Assembly: GCA_011391085.1 (NCBI GenBank)
Contig: JAABRD010000015.1
Coordinates: 36,940-100,939, forward strand
DNA from: Thiotrichaceae bacterium
Lineage (GTDB): Bacteria; Pseudomonadota; Gammaproteobacteria; Beggiatoales; Beggiatoaceae
Direction of reading: 5' to 3'
DNA: 64,000 bases
Made by a program: the position numbers and the translations under genes. The notes under the pieces are model-generated. The model was not told where the DNA came from and made no database searches. It was given only the letters and a program-made list of their open reading frames with translations. This document shows, piece by piece, positions 1 to 9,044 of this stretch. Each line of letters opens with the position of its first letter. Position 1 is the stretch's first letter.

Positions 1-1108
1 CACTTCGCAAGCCGTGAATGGGTTTGCGACCAGTTTATATGCCCAACTTCGGCAACCCACAGGGAATCTGTTTCTCTCTCCTTACAGTCTCTCCGCGGCC
101 TTGACCATGACTTATGCCGGGGCCAAGGGGAAGACGAAAGAGGAGATGGCTAAGGTGTTGCATTTGGGGGCGAATGAATCCGCTATTCATAGCGGTTTTG
201 GGGAGTTGGAACGTTCTCTTGCTGGCAAAACGACTTATCAGTTGGACATTGCCAACGCTATCTGGGTGCAACAACGCAAGGTCTTTCTTGCCGCGGAGTT
301 TGCGGAGTTACTTCAAGATGCCTATCATCTGGGTGTGAAAACGGCGGATTTTGAAAAGGGAGTGGAGAAGGAGATACCTCGTATCAATGCCTGGGTGGCT
401 GGGAAGACGGCGAATAAGATTCCAGAACTTCTCAAACCAGGGATGGTGACGGCGCAAACGCAATGGGTGTTGACCAATGCGATTTATTTCAAGGGGAAGT
501 GGCAGTCGCCGTTTAATCCGGAGGAGACTCAGTCCTTGTCCTTCTTGAAACTGGATGGCACGGAAGTGAAAGTGCCTACGATGCACCAGAAGGAGAAGTT
601 TGGTTATTTTGAAAATGACGGGGTGCAGATGATTGAACTGCCCTATAAAACGTCCGAAGCGTCGCCGGGATTGTCTATGGTCATTTTGTTACCGACTCAA
701 ACAGATGCGGTTGCTTTCTCCAAAATGGAGGAGAAGTTGGGCGATTATCTGCGTTTGCAAAGTGACTTGAAGGCATTGGAAGTCTCAGTTTATCTGCCTA
801 AATTTAAAGTCGAGTCCGCTTTTCAGTTGCAGGAAACGTTGCGCAAATTAGGGATGGTAGAAGCGTTTGAACCGGGGAAGGCGGATTTTTCGGGAATGAC
901 GGAGAAGAAGGAATTGGCTATTTCAGCGGTGGTTCATCAAGCCTTTGTCGAAGTGAATGAAGAAGGGACGGAGGCAGCCGCGGCCACGGCAGTAGTGGGT
1001 TCCAGAGGACGGTCGTTAGTATTTCGGGCAGACCATCCGTTTGTGTTTTGGATTTTGGAAAAACGGACGGGGACGGTGTTGTTCTTGGGGCGGGTGGAGG
1101 CGCCATAA
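1..1108 (+). CDS. Serpin-family protease inhibitor (5' end outside window)
   Basis: Serpin (protease inhibitor fold). The first possible start inside the window is a GTG at 14, but the frame is open to base 1 and serpin-like residues precede it, so the true start and any signal peptide lie upstream. Numbered from the GTG (364 aa), the core helices and sheet A are recognisable. The hinge EEGTEAAAAT (316-325) is of the inhibitory type, with small residues that allow loop insertion. The reactive loop continues AVVGSRGRSL, so Arg331 or Arg333 is the likely P1 residue, pointing to a trypsin-like target. The C-terminal block with ADHPF is intact. Role is inferred: control of an own or foreign serine protease at the cell surface or outside. 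A short hairpin follows at 1119-1153. Confidence 0.9.
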   Translation, partial: TSQAVNGFATSLYAQLRQPTGNLFLSPYSLSAALTMTYAGAKGKTKEEMAKVLHLGANESAIHSGFGELERSLAGKTTYQLDIANAIWVQQRKVFLAAEFAELLQDAYHLGVKTADFEKGVEKEIPRINAWVAGKTANKIPELLKPGMVTAQTQWVLTNAIYFKGKWQSPFNPEETQSLSFLKLDGTEVKVPTMHQKEKFGYFENDGVQMIELPYKTSEASPGLSMVILLPTQTDAVAFSKMEEKLGDYLRLQSDLKALEVSVYLPKFKVESAFQLQETLRKLGMVEAFEPGKADFSGMTEKKELAISAVVHQAFVEVNEEGTEAAAATAVVGSRGRSLVFRADHPFVFWILEKRTGTVLFLGRVEAP

Positions 1109-1118
1109 TGGTCAAGAC

Positions 1119-1153
1119 TCCAGGAGTCCAAGGCGTCGCTTTGGACTCCTGGA
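1119..1153. terminator. Family B hairpin (AGGAGTCCAAAG type), likely terminator of the serpin gene
   Basis: Inverted repeat with arms reading CCAGGAGTCCAA and TTGGACTCCTGG, 11 bases after the serpin stop. The same hairpin family recurs at 12223, 16068, 19433, 25655 and 43886. No long T-run follows, so terminator activity is an inference. Confidence 0.6.
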
Positions 1154-1155
1154 GA

Positions 1156-1387
1156 ATATAGTAGTATTCCTTTTCTCTTGTACCCCCCCAGCCCCCCGCA
1201 CGCCGGAGGGAGTCACCCCCCCGCACGCCGGAGGGAGTCACCCCCCCAGCCCCCAGCACGCCGGAGGGAGTCACCCCCCCAGCCCCCAGCACGCCGTAGG
1301 GAGTCACCCCCCCGTACACGGGGGGTGACTCCCCCCCGTGTACGGGGGGGCTGGGGGGGGTATAAATGAGAGGGAATATTACTATAT
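1156..1387. repeat. Family E palindromic MITE-like element with C/G-run core
   Basis: The ends form an inverted repeat: ATATAGTAGTATTCC on the left, and on the right GGAATATTACTATAT preceded by a run of G. Inside are about four tandem copies of a 33-base unit containing CACGCCGGAGGGAGTCACC. Relatives lie at 57209-57346 and 63469-63603, with related or half copies at 54340-54748 and 19571. The right terminus overlaps the TAA stop of the convergent DUF2066 gene. No transposase is encoded; the proline-rich reading frames here are composition artefacts. Confidence 0.8.
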
Positions 1388-2487
1388 TATTCCCCATTCA
1401 CCAATCGATACCCTGTCTCCTCCCCATTATCACTTTGTGGGACCAACAAATTTCCAAAACTAATCGCTTGTCGCAGGGCCGATTTACCTCCTCTAACAGT
1501 GAGATGAAATTTTACGTCTCCCGGTTGAATGCGTAACACTTGAACTTCTTCAACAATGTCTAAATGTTCCAAGTAATCATTCACTTTGGCATAGTCTCGC
1601 AATGTGGGAACGTTTGTCACTATCACATCAAATTCTACCGCAGGTCCAGCTTCTGGAGAGGGTAAGGTGTTGATGGGCATCAGTTTGATAAACCGTTTGG
1701 CAAGGTGGTCCACCGCTTGTTGAAAACCTTCCTGGAGTGCTTCCCTCAGTTGGGGGTGAGTGGCATGGAAGGGAATCTCTTCGGCATTGATATAGAGATG
1801 CCATTGGCTTTGCCAACCGTCTAAGGTCTTGAGTAGCCAGCCGACTAATATCGTCTTCACGCCATAGCGTTTGGCAATTTTCATCACAGGGTCCCGGTTG
1901 CCATTCATCACGTCAGCAATTTTCAAGGTGGCCAGGTCGTCCACATCTAAAATGGGAAACAAGATTGGCAAGCCGCGTTGTTGCGCTTGTTCCTTCAAAA
2001 AAGTCACTTCTTTGGAAGCGTCTTCTTCATTGATGATCTGTTGCTGGTCTTTGGTGTCTAACACGATCCAAGTCAATAAACCGGGACGGGTGCTACTCCA
2101 GATAGGCAATTTTAGAGTATCTAGTAAATCGTCGGTCAATTCTTCGGCGAAATGGACTGATAACACTTGTTGCGGTTCTTGTGGTTCGGTGAGATACCGA
2201 TATTCGTCCACCCACCGTTGGGCATCTTTCAGTTCTTTTTGAATGGCCGGTTGTAACGGGGTTTGACGGTCTCCTGACAACTTGATTAACACTTGTGTCA
2301 GTGCCTGCCGAAAGCCTTCCTGACGCGCTTCTTCTCCGCGTTGTTTGACGGTGACTTGGGCTTGATACAAATCACTGGCAGTTTGGGTGTAGCCCACGGG
2401 ACTACAGAACAAAATGCCCAAACAGAGAAGTGAGGGCCAATGGAATTGCAGTTTATTCCTCTGTATAGGGAAATTTGACTTGTCCAT
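1387..2487 (-). CDS. DUF2066 domain-containing exported protein
   Basis: 366-residue protein of the DUF2066 family, which is common in gammaproteobacteria and has no firm biochemical role. An N-terminal hydrophobic stretch (about residues 16-35) ending near YTQTA looks like a Sec signal peptide. The DUF2066 core follows, with QRGEEARQEGFRQALTQVLI at about 49-68. Both ends are unusual. The start overlaps the upstream PsiE-like gene by 35 bases, suggesting translational coupling. The TAA stop lies at the terminus of the palindromic element at 1156-1387, so that insertion may have set the C-terminus. Envelope or periplasmic location is inferred from the signal. Confidence 0.85.
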   Translation of the reverse strand: MDKSNFPIQRNKLQFHWPSLLCLGILFCSPVGYTQTASDLYQAQVTVKQRGEEARQEGFRQALTQVLIKLSGDRQTPLQPAIQKELKDAQRWVDEYRYLTEPQEPQQVLSVHFAEELTDDLLDTLKLPIWSSTRPGLLTWIVLDTKDQQQIINEEDASKEVTFLKEQAQQRGLPILFPILDVDDLATLKIADVMNGNRDPVMKIAKRYGVKTILVGWLLKTLDGWQSQWHLYINAEEIPFHATHPQLREALQEGFQQAVDHLAKRFIKLMPINTLPSPEAGPAVEFDVIVTNVPTLRDYAKVNDYLEHLDIVEEVQVLRIQPGDVKFHLTVRGGKSALRQAISFGNLLVPQSDNGEETGYRLVNGE

Positions 2488-2854
2488 AACGAAGCACCAA
2501 GACAGTTAAGGCTAGAATGAGAATAGCCAGTGATAAAGAGATGATGGTCCACCCATCCATTTGCTTCATGCCAATGGTTATATAACGGGCAATGGCTACG
2601 ATGGCAATGTAAATGGGGTAGCGCAGGGGCAATTTGCCGCTGCTGAAATAGAGACCAACCATGGTCAGAATTTCCAAAAAGATAAACAGCATCAAGATGT
2701 CTTGCAATAAGACGTTATGTGCCAAATACATGGTTTGGATTTCTAGTCCAACCGCGACTAAGGTGGCCAGTGTGATAATCAACAAGCCAGTCCACTCTAG
2801 GATTTCTAGGATTTGAGTGACTTTTTGTTTGACGGTTTGTGAAGGGGGAGTCAT
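2453..2854 (-). CDS. PsiE-like phosphate-starvation-inducible membrane protein
   Basis: 133-residue integral membrane protein with four hydrophobic segments, about residues 20-40, 47-67, 78-95 and 102-122. The motif LPLRYPIYIAIVAIARYI (75-92) is typical of the PsiE family. In E. coli PsiE responds to phosphate starvation, but its molecular role is unknown. It is the first gene of a probable two-gene unit with the overlapping DUF2066 gene. No recognisable Pho box was found in the short upstream region, which is filled with repeats. Confidence 0.8.
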   Translation of the reverse strand: MTPPSQTVKQKVTQILEILEWTGLLIITLATLVAVGLEIQTMYLAHNVLLQDILMLFIFLEILTMVGLYFSSGKLPLRYPIYIAIVAIARYITIGMKQMDGWTIISLSLAILILALTVLVLRYGQVKFPYTEE

Positions 2855-2865
2855 AAATTATAGTG

Positions 2866-3031
2866 GATAGTGGGTTTAGTGGATAGTGGGTTTAGTGGAT
2901 AGTGGATAGTGATTTTTTAAGCTGGACTAGAGGCTTCAGCCGGAAATTGTGGCACGTCTCTCCGGCTAAAGCCTCTAGTCCACCAGAATTTTTCGATTAT
3001 CCACTATCCACTAAAACCACTATCCACTATT
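2866..3031. repeat. Compound inverted repeat: GTGGATAGTG arms around a family A hairpin
   Basis: Outer arms are repeats of TAGTGGATAGTGGG (2869-2911) and their complement (2998-3029). The inner hairpin (2924-2981) is family A: GGACTAGAGGCTTCAGCCGG pairing with CCGGCTAAAGCCTCTAGTCC across a short spacer containing GTGGCACG. The structure fills the gap between the PsiE-like gene and the histidine kinase, and could terminate or attenuate transcription. Confidence 0.8.
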
Positions 3032-3033
3032 GA

Positions 3034-4113
3034 CTACCCCACCGGCAAGGTGAAATAAAATGTGCTTCCCTTTCCCACTTCACTTTCTACACCGACTTGT
3101 CCACCTAGTTTTTCAGCGATCCGTTGTACGATGGATAGTCCTAAACCGTGTCCTTTCACGCGATGTTGATTGAGTCTAGTAAAGGGAGTGAAGAGAATCG
3201 CTTGTTGTTCTTTTGTCAGTCCTTCGCCATTGTCATGGACCCAGAAACGAATTTTGTTGGCTACTTTGGTTGCCCCAAGTTCTAAACGTGGCGGTTTGCC
3301 ACCGTATTTCATCCCATTGTTGATATAGTTGGCCCAAATTTCTTCTACCCAAGGGGCATATCCAATGGCTACCGGCCAACGATCTGGAAGGATGATTGCG
3401 GCTTCATATTTTTGGGTCATAAAAGCTAATCGTTGTTGTGCCTGTTGAACTATGTTTAACATATCCAGAGGTTGTTTTTCTACTTGTTGTTTCGAAACGC
3501 CGGCTAACAGTAACAAAGATTCTATAATGTCCACCATTTTGCGAGACGCAGTTTGTAAACCTTCTAGGTATTCTAACGATTCTGCATCGAGGTGGTCGGC
3601 GGCATTTTCGCCTAACATCTCGGCAAAGCCCAAAACCGCGTTTAAGGGATTCTTGAGGTCATGGGCGACGGTATGGGCAAAGGCGTCGAGTTCATCATTT
3701 TGGGTTTGTAACTCTTTTTGTAGTTTGCGGATGGTCAAATGGGTATTGACTCGTGCTAACACTTCTTCTTGTTGAATCGGTTTGGTCACGTAGTCAACGG
3801 CACCTAATTCAAAGCCTTTGACTTTGTTTTCGGTATCTGCCAAGGCGGTCATGAAAATGACGGGAATATCTTGTGTTTTGGGGTCGTTTTTCAAACGCCG
3901 GCAGGTTTCAAAGCCGTCGATGCCAGGCATCATCACGTCTAGCAAGATGAGGCTAGGTTGGGCATAGTGGGCTTTTTGTAAGGCACTTTCTCCGTCTTGC
4001 GCCACGAGGACTTTGAAGCCACTGGCACTTAGAAAGTCAAAGAGGACGCTGACATTGGCGGGAATGTCGTCGACTATTAGTAAAGTAATTTTGGGGGTAG
4101 CAGTGGTAGGCAA
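3034..4113 (-). CDS. Hybrid response regulator / sensor histidine kinase
   Basis: 359-residue soluble two-component protein. An N-terminal receiver domain (about 8-125) has acidic pair D15-D16, phosphoacceptor D59 in LILLDVMMPG, and K111 in the VTKP motif. A short coiled linker leads to a HisKA dimerisation helix with phosphorylatable H151 in AHDLKNPL. A HATPase domain follows with the N-box (NYINNGMKYG) and G-boxes DNGEGL and GHGLGLSIV. There is no membrane segment or sensor domain, so the input is probably phosphotransfer into the receiver, which in turn gates the kinase. No partner regulator gene lies beside it. Confidence 0.93.
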   Translation of the reverse strand: MPTTATPKITLLIVDDIPANVSVLFDFLSASGFKVLVAQDGESALQKAHYAQPSLILLDVMMPGIDGFETCRRLKNDPKTQDIPVIFMTALADTENKVKGFELGAVDYVTKPIQQEEVLARVNTHLTIRKLQKELQTQNDELDAFAHTVAHDLKNPLNAVLGFAEMLGENAADHLDAESLEYLEGLQTASRKMVDIIESLLLLAGVSKQQVEKQPLDMLNIVQQAQQRLAFMTQKYEAAIILPDRWPVAIGYAPWVEEIWANYINNGMKYGGKPPRLELGATKVANKIRFWVHDNGEGLTKEQQAILFTPFTRLNQHRVKGHGLGLSIVQRIAEKLGGQVGVESEVGKGSTFYFTLPVG

Positions 4114-4175
4114 AGTGTGTCTCCTGTGTGTTTTTAATAGTGCAAGTTCTAAATTAATGGAAAATGGAAAATGTG

Positions 4176-4240
4176 TACCGGACTAGAGGCTTTAGCCGGA
4201 GGTCGTGGCACGTCACCGGCTAAAACCTCTAGTCCGGTAC
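4176..4240. repeat. Family A hairpin
   Basis: Inverted repeat TACCGGACTAGAGGCTTTAG ... CCTCTAGTCCGGTA, with the spacer GTCGTGGCACG shared with other family A copies. It sits between the convergence-free SPOR gene and the kinase gene, both on the minus strand. Confidence 0.8.
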
Positions 4241-4281
4241 TCATTTTCCGTTCTCCCCTCTCTATTCTCCCTTCCCTGTTC

Positions 4282-5259
4282 TTATTCCAGTTTCACTTGC
4301 AGATTCTTAGTCCCTATCTGTTTGTTGTAGTCCTTGTCAAATTGGATCACTTGGTAATGAATTTGGTTGCCCCGAATCGAAAATTCGGAACTGATTTCTT
4401 CTTGATTCTCCTGTTTGGCCATGACCACTTCGTTACGTTGTCCTGTCAGGTCCACTGAGTATAAGTTTCCACCGACGCTGACGGTACCGGTCGCGTGTCC
4501 TTCGATAAAGAAGAGGAGATTTTTCTGGGGATGCCAGTGAAACGATTTGACCGCTTGTTGCGTTTGTTCATCGTTTTTCACTAAACAGGTATTCTGGTGA
4601 TCGGCTACTTTGATGACACATAAACTGCTAGGCGTTTCCCATTCCAAGTAGTCAATATAGCCAATGTATTTGCCATCGGCGGACCAAGTTGGCTGGGAGT
4701 TTAACAGTCCTTCTTTGACTAATTCTTGATGGGTTTGGTTCGCCACGGTGATTTGTATGAGTTTGTGGTCATAATAGAACACGAGGTCTTTGCCAGAAGG
4801 AGAGAGAATGGCTTGGGTGTCTTCTAGGAAAGACAGTGAGTTGAAACCTGTAAATGAATACAGTTCCTTGGTAGCATTTGGGGAGGACCGCCAGACGGCG
4901 CTGGGTGTGGTGATAACGTCGATATGTTTTTTGGTGTCCACAAACAAGGGTGTTTGTTCCACAAAGGAATCGATTCCTTCCGCTGCCTTTAGTTTTTCAC
5001 CTATTTTTTTGGCCTGTTGTTTATCGGCAAAATGGCCCACTCTCACTCGTAACCATTCTTTGTCATTGACGGTGGCAACGTAGTAATAGACCAGGTAACC
5101 TTGTTGTTTAAGGGCTTCGTACAACTGTAACCCTTTGTCTTTTTCGGTCATGGGTAAGGCTTTGACTTGCAGGCTATAATGAGTCACCTTCTCACCTGCT
5201 TGGCTAAGTGGAGGCAGGATTAGCAACGAGAGTATTGCGGTTAGTGTGATTTTTTTCAT
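4282..5259 (-). CDS. SPOR-domain plus TolB-like beta-propeller exported protein
   Basis: 325-residue protein with a clear Sec signal peptide (MKKITLTAILSLLILPPLSQAG). A SPOR-like domain follows at about 26-105 (HYSLQVKALP, YLVYYYVATVNDKEWLRVRVGHF). SPOR domains bind denuded septal peptidoglycan. Residues from about 130 contain PD40/TolB-like blades such as GKDLVFYYDHKLIQI and QPTWSADGKYIGYIDY. Periplasmic action at cell-wall or division sites is inferred from the SPOR domain. The gene is single, flanked downstream by a family A hairpin and upstream by a 900-base repeat-rich gap. Confidence 0.78.
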   Translation of the reverse strand: MKKITLTAILSLLILPPLSQAGEKVTHYSLQVKALPMTEKDKGLQLYEALKQQGYLVYYYVATVNDKEWLRVRVGHFADKQQAKKIGEKLKAAEGIDSFVEQTPLFVDTKKHIDVITTPSAVWRSSPNATKELYSFTGFNSLSFLEDTQAILSPSGKDLVFYYDHKLIQITVANQTHQELVKEGLLNSQPTWSADGKYIGYIDYLEWETPSSLCVIKVADHQNTCLVKNDEQTQQAVKSFHWHPQKNLLFFIEGHATGTVSVGGNLYSVDLTGQRNEVVMAKQENQEEISSEFSIRGNQIHYQVIQFDKDYNKQIGTKNLQVKLE

Positions 5260-5499
5260 AGTTTAAGTTAGAGACGGTGGAGTTGTCGTTTTGACTAAAA
5301 ATCCAAAGCAATATGAAAATTTATAAGGTGGTTATCACTATCGTGACGTAGAGTTATTGGCATTGACTCATGCAGAACTATTGTCAAGGGTATTTAAAAA
5401 TTTGTCAAGATGGATGGGTTGAATGGAAAATGGAAAATAGAGTCACTGCTGGATTAAGAGTCACTGTTGGACTAGAGGCTTACGCCTCCATGCCATTAA

Positions 5500-5570
5500 G
5501 GTAGGGTGCGTCCCACGCACCATTTTTGAAACCGCACCACGCCGAATGGGTGTGTGGGACGCACCCTACC
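5500..5570. repeat. Palindromic repeat with GGTAGGGTGCGTCCCAC arms
   Basis: Arms GGTAGGGTGCGTCCCAC and GTGGGACGCACCCTACC flank a 35-base spacer, preceded by a partial family A end (GGACTAGAGGCTTACGCC, 5469) and GCCATTAAGG. It lies in the non-coding gap 5260-6162. Confidence 0.75.
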
Positions 5571-5637
5571 CATTAAGAAGGCGAAACGGGTGATTGATAA
5601 GAGGGGGAAGTGTGAAGTGAAAATCAAGAACTGAGAA

Positions 5638-5671
5638 AAACCTGACAGGTCTGTTGGACCTGTCAGGTTTA
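5638..5671. terminator. Rho-independent-like hairpin, CCTGACAGGTC/GACCTGTCAGG
   Basis: AAACCTGACAGGTC ... GACCTGTCAGGTTT with a short loop and A/T tails on both sides, suitable for termination in either direction. A near copy lies at 38806-38838. It is not directly next to a gene here. Confidence 0.6.
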
Positions 5672-5770
5672 ATACTTAATTTATCCCACCTGTCATTTTT
5701 TCAACATCTCTGTCTAAGTTTTCGTCACCATACGAAAGAAGTAAGGCTTCCCAGAACTTAACAAACAGGT

Positions 5771-5956
5771 GGACTAGAGGCTTTAGCCGGGGCCGTTCCC
5801 GGCGATGGAGTTATGTTCGCCCCCACCGGCTAAAGCCTCTAGTCTAGCGGTGCTTTTGAGTTATGTTCGGCCCCCCACCGGCTAAAGCCTCTAGTCCAGC
5901 GGTGTTTTTGAGTTATGTTCGGCCCCCACCGGCTAAAGCCTCTAGTCCAGCGGTGC
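5771..5956. repeat. Tandem array of family A units
   Basis: A GGACTAGAGGCTTTAGCCGG arm is followed by three right arms (CCGGCTAAAGCCTCTAGTC) separated by a repeated GCGGTG...GAGTTATGTTCGGCCCC spacer. The period is about 66 bases. The rest of the 5260-6162 gap shows no gene. Confidence 0.85.
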
Positions 5957-6162
5957 CTTAATTCCTTAACTTACCCAACTCACTAGAGGAAACAAGCCGC
6001 GGCTGACACCTTGATACAACCTCTGGCACATAACTTGCCTAATGATAAGTAGCCATAATCAAAAACTACTCCTACCTGGTTAAATTGTGGCAAGGTGTTC
6101 TGAATGCTGGTCACATTTAGAACACCATTCTTTTTTCCCTCCCTCGGCCATCCCTCCCCTCC

Positions 6163-6603
6163 CTATTCATTAAACAATCGCCGCCACCACCGTTTCCGAC
6201 TTTCAGGCAAAATGGCCTCATTGACAATCGGTTCTGGAGGAATGCGCGATAGCAACCAACCGGGTGGAATTACGTGTCCACAAGTCCCACACGAAGCACC
6301 CAGATGATGTGGGTCAAAAATCTTAATCATCCCTGGTATCTCAGGATTATCCGCATAGACAATACCGCAATAGTCATAATGATGTTCATGACGTAGCAAC
6401 TTGTCAATTTCTTCAATAAATTTATGTAACTCTGCCTCCGCCACGGGGATTGTGGGTACTTCTTTGCCTATCCAATAGACATACCACCCTTGCGGGGTCG
6501 CCTTGACTTGTTCCCATAGCTTTTCCAACTGATGCCAACGCAACATGTTGGTAAAAGATCCTTGGTAATAACGTTGTTTAAAAGAAGTAGTGGAAGTATT
6601 CAT
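6163..6603 (-). CDS. Conserved-looking small protein with CGTCGH motif
   Basis: 146 residues, function not recognised. It is rich in His, Trp and Tyr, with no signal peptide or membrane helix. Near the C-terminus a CGTCGHVIPPGW block (about 111-122) holds a CxxC pair followed by His, which could bind metal or form a redox pair. The C-terminal tail is basic and aromatic (SRKRWWRRLF). AT-rich DNA upstream and repeat-rich DNA downstream isolate the gene. Composition is protein-like and the antisense frame is much poorer, which supports expression. Confidence 0.6.
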   Translation of the reverse strand: MNTSTTSFKQRYYQGSFTNMLRWHQLEKLWEQVKATPQGWYVYWIGKEVPTIPVAEAELHKFIEEIDKLLRHEHHYDYCGIVYADNPEIPGMIKIFDPHHLGASCGTCGHVIPPGWLLSRIPPEPIVNEAILPESRKRWWRRLFNE

Positions 6604-7012
6604 TATAATTAACTCTGTTCACCTCGTAAAATACATTTGAAATGATCGTCTCATTTTACCATATTGGTCAGGGTAGGTCAGAATAAGGCAAAAAGATTGC
6701 CAACTCCAGAGGAGGAAAAATGGTTAAGAACTCAAATTTTACCAGGTATGCAACCTCTTTACATTGGTGGTGTGGATAATTGTAAAGTGACGCAGGTTTA
6801 AGTATTGCATATTTTAACACAGTCCATTAACATATTTGGCAATGACGACAGACAGATGAGAGACTTACCCCCCCAGCCCCTCTCCCAACGGAAGAAGACA
6901 GAAAACCATAAACGCCTCTCCCCTTGAGAGAAAGACCAAAGAAGAGGGCAAGGACGTCGTCATACGAGAAAATGTCTGCTTCACTATTTAACAAATTCCA
7001 AATTCACTTATT
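6604..7012. other. Intergenic region without a recognised gene
   Basis: AT-rich DNA with one short C-rich stretch near 6868-6890. No ORF with convincing coding character or start signal was seen. It must contain the promoter for the TonB-receptor locus, but no clear -35/-10 pair could be fixed by eye. Confidence 0.5.
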
Positions 7013-8983
7013 ATGAACACGATTCGTTTCACTCTATACTGTAGTTTATTACTCAGTTCCCAAGTTCTCCAAGCCCAAGAACTATCAATGGAAGAGTTAC
7101 TAGAATTACCCCTATAGAAACTAATGCAAATGACCGTGACCACGGTTTCCAAAACGGAGGAAGCCTTGAATGATGCGCCTGGAGTGATGACCGTCATCAC
7201 CGCTAAAGAAATTGCTCAATTTGGGGCAAATAGTTTGTATGAAGTGCTAGAACGTGCCACCAGCGTTTACATGCCAGGTGCTTACACGAATGCACAAAAC
7301 CAGATTTCTCTACGCGGGGATTTATCCACCGTTTATGATAATCATGTGTTGATTTTAATTAACGGTCGTCCAACTAGAGAAAGTGCGACAGGGGGAAACA
7401 ATTTTCCAGTCTATCTGGCTTTCCCGGTTAGCCTAATAGAGAGAGTCGAGATCATTCGTGGACCAGGGTCGGTCCTATACGGTTCGAATGCCTACATGGG
7501 AGTGATTAATGTCATCACCCAATCTCAAGCCAAAACCACTCTTGCCATGAAAGTGGGTTCCTTCAAGGCGAAAGCCACAGAAGCCCATTCGATGTTTAAG
7601 CAAGGCGATTTGAAAGTGGTTGGCGGACTGAAGTTTTTTAAAGAAGATGGCTGGCGTCTGGAAGCCAAAGATGAAGCTGGTAAGCTAGGCAGTACCTTAT
7701 ACGGGGAGGATAATATAGGTGCTTATGTTGATGCACACTATCAAGGATTGACCTTGAAAACCTTTTTGGCCAGAAGTACCGAAAATAGATGGGGACCGGT
7801 ACTGGTTTGGGAAGGTCGGGAAAAGCACACCACCATGGATCGCGTTTTGATAGACGTGGGGTATGAACATCCGTTTTCTGACACTTGGAAGACGCAACTG
7901 AATGCGACTCTCAACCGTGCCTCTATGGATAATGACTATATCAAAACCGATGTGCTTAAACTCTATAGTAATGACACACTGGTTGAAGTGACCAACTTTG
8001 TCAATAGTGGTAAATGGAAGTGGTTATTGGGTGGGGTTGCCAATTTCATGTCTGGGTATACGAACCAATATAATAGCAATCATGAACTGATATCAACCAT
8101 TGTCCCAGAGAATCGTAACACTTGGTATAGCGGTTATGTGCAAGGCGATTATCAATTCTCGGATGCCCTTCACTTGATTTTAGGAGGGCAGGCGATTAAA
8201 GTGGAACAGGTCGCTTTAAAATGGGTGCCCAGACTAGGTGTGGTTTATCAGTTCTCTCCCCGTACCGGCCTAAAGGCACTGTATGGTCAAGCCTATCGGT
8301 CCGCCTTTCAAGTCGAAACGGCCGCTGATGCACCCACCCTCAAGGGCAACCCGACTTTATCCCCCGAAACCGTCACGACTGTGGATTTGCAGGTGTTTCA
8401 CGATACTAAAGATTATCAACTCTCTGCCACTTACTTCCGGAGTCAGCAACAAGATTTAATCACCAGAAGACCTCCTGCCAACACGGCTGTTAGTCTTCAA
8501 GATATTTATATCAACCGCGACGAAATAATCTTTCAGGGTTTGGAATTGCAAGGTAAATGGGTCCCCACTCCCCATTTATTTCTCAGTGCCTCAACGACTT
8601 ACCAAACCAATGAAAGTGACGGTAAGGAAGATTACAGTACCGTACCCAATTGGATGGGCAAGTTTGGTATCAGTTACGAGTTTGACAAAGGTTCTTCGAT
8701 AGGCATGTTCAATAGCTGGTTTAGTCAAGCCCATGATGTTGCTATCAAGTACCCTAAAACCAAGCATGTCAATCCTGAACCTGACGCATTTAACCTGATG
8801 ACGTTCAACCTCAATCTGAATTTAAAGAAGTGGGTAGGCTGGCCGGTCACGATAGATGCGTATGTCTATAATGTGTTAGATGAGGACATTTACGCGCCGG
8901 AGTTTGGTAGAAGTCGGATTAATTCTCTGCCTGCCAAACAAGGTAGTGGAGGATATGTGGGGGTGCAGTATCAGTATGACTAG
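7013..8983 (+). pseudogene. TonB-dependent outer-membrane receptor, interrupted by in-frame TAG
   Basis: Reading from ATG 7013 gives a signal peptide (MNTIRFTLYCSLLLSSQVLQAQ) and the start of a TonB-box/plug linker (LSMEELLELPL). TAG at 7115-7117 then stops the same frame. Directly after it the frame continues, uninterrupted for 619 codons from ATG 7124, with the plug (TVTTVSKTEEALNDAPGVMT, ISLRG, ERVEIIRGPGSVLYGSNAYMGVINVIT) and a full beta-barrel ending in an aromatic-rich C-terminus. One base change (CAG to TAG) would explain the break. Translation from 7124 alone would lack export. The barrel shows no decay, so the mutation is recent, a sequencing error, or read through. The receptor would import a siderophore, vitamin B12-like or other ligand. 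Confidence 0.85.
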
Positions 8984-9044
8984 CTGGTCGTGTTATATAG
9001 TAATATTCATTCAAACTGGTACGATTAAGTGAAAAAACGCCGTT

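Noticed and set aside
918..1397. Proline-rich 159-codon minus-strand frame across the C/G-run element
   Set aside because: Produced by tandem repeats and C/G runs; it also overlaps the serpin gene antisense.
5771..5956. Possible CRISPR array
   Set aside because: Units are repeats of one palindrome with conserved spacers; no unique spacers and no cas genes nearby.
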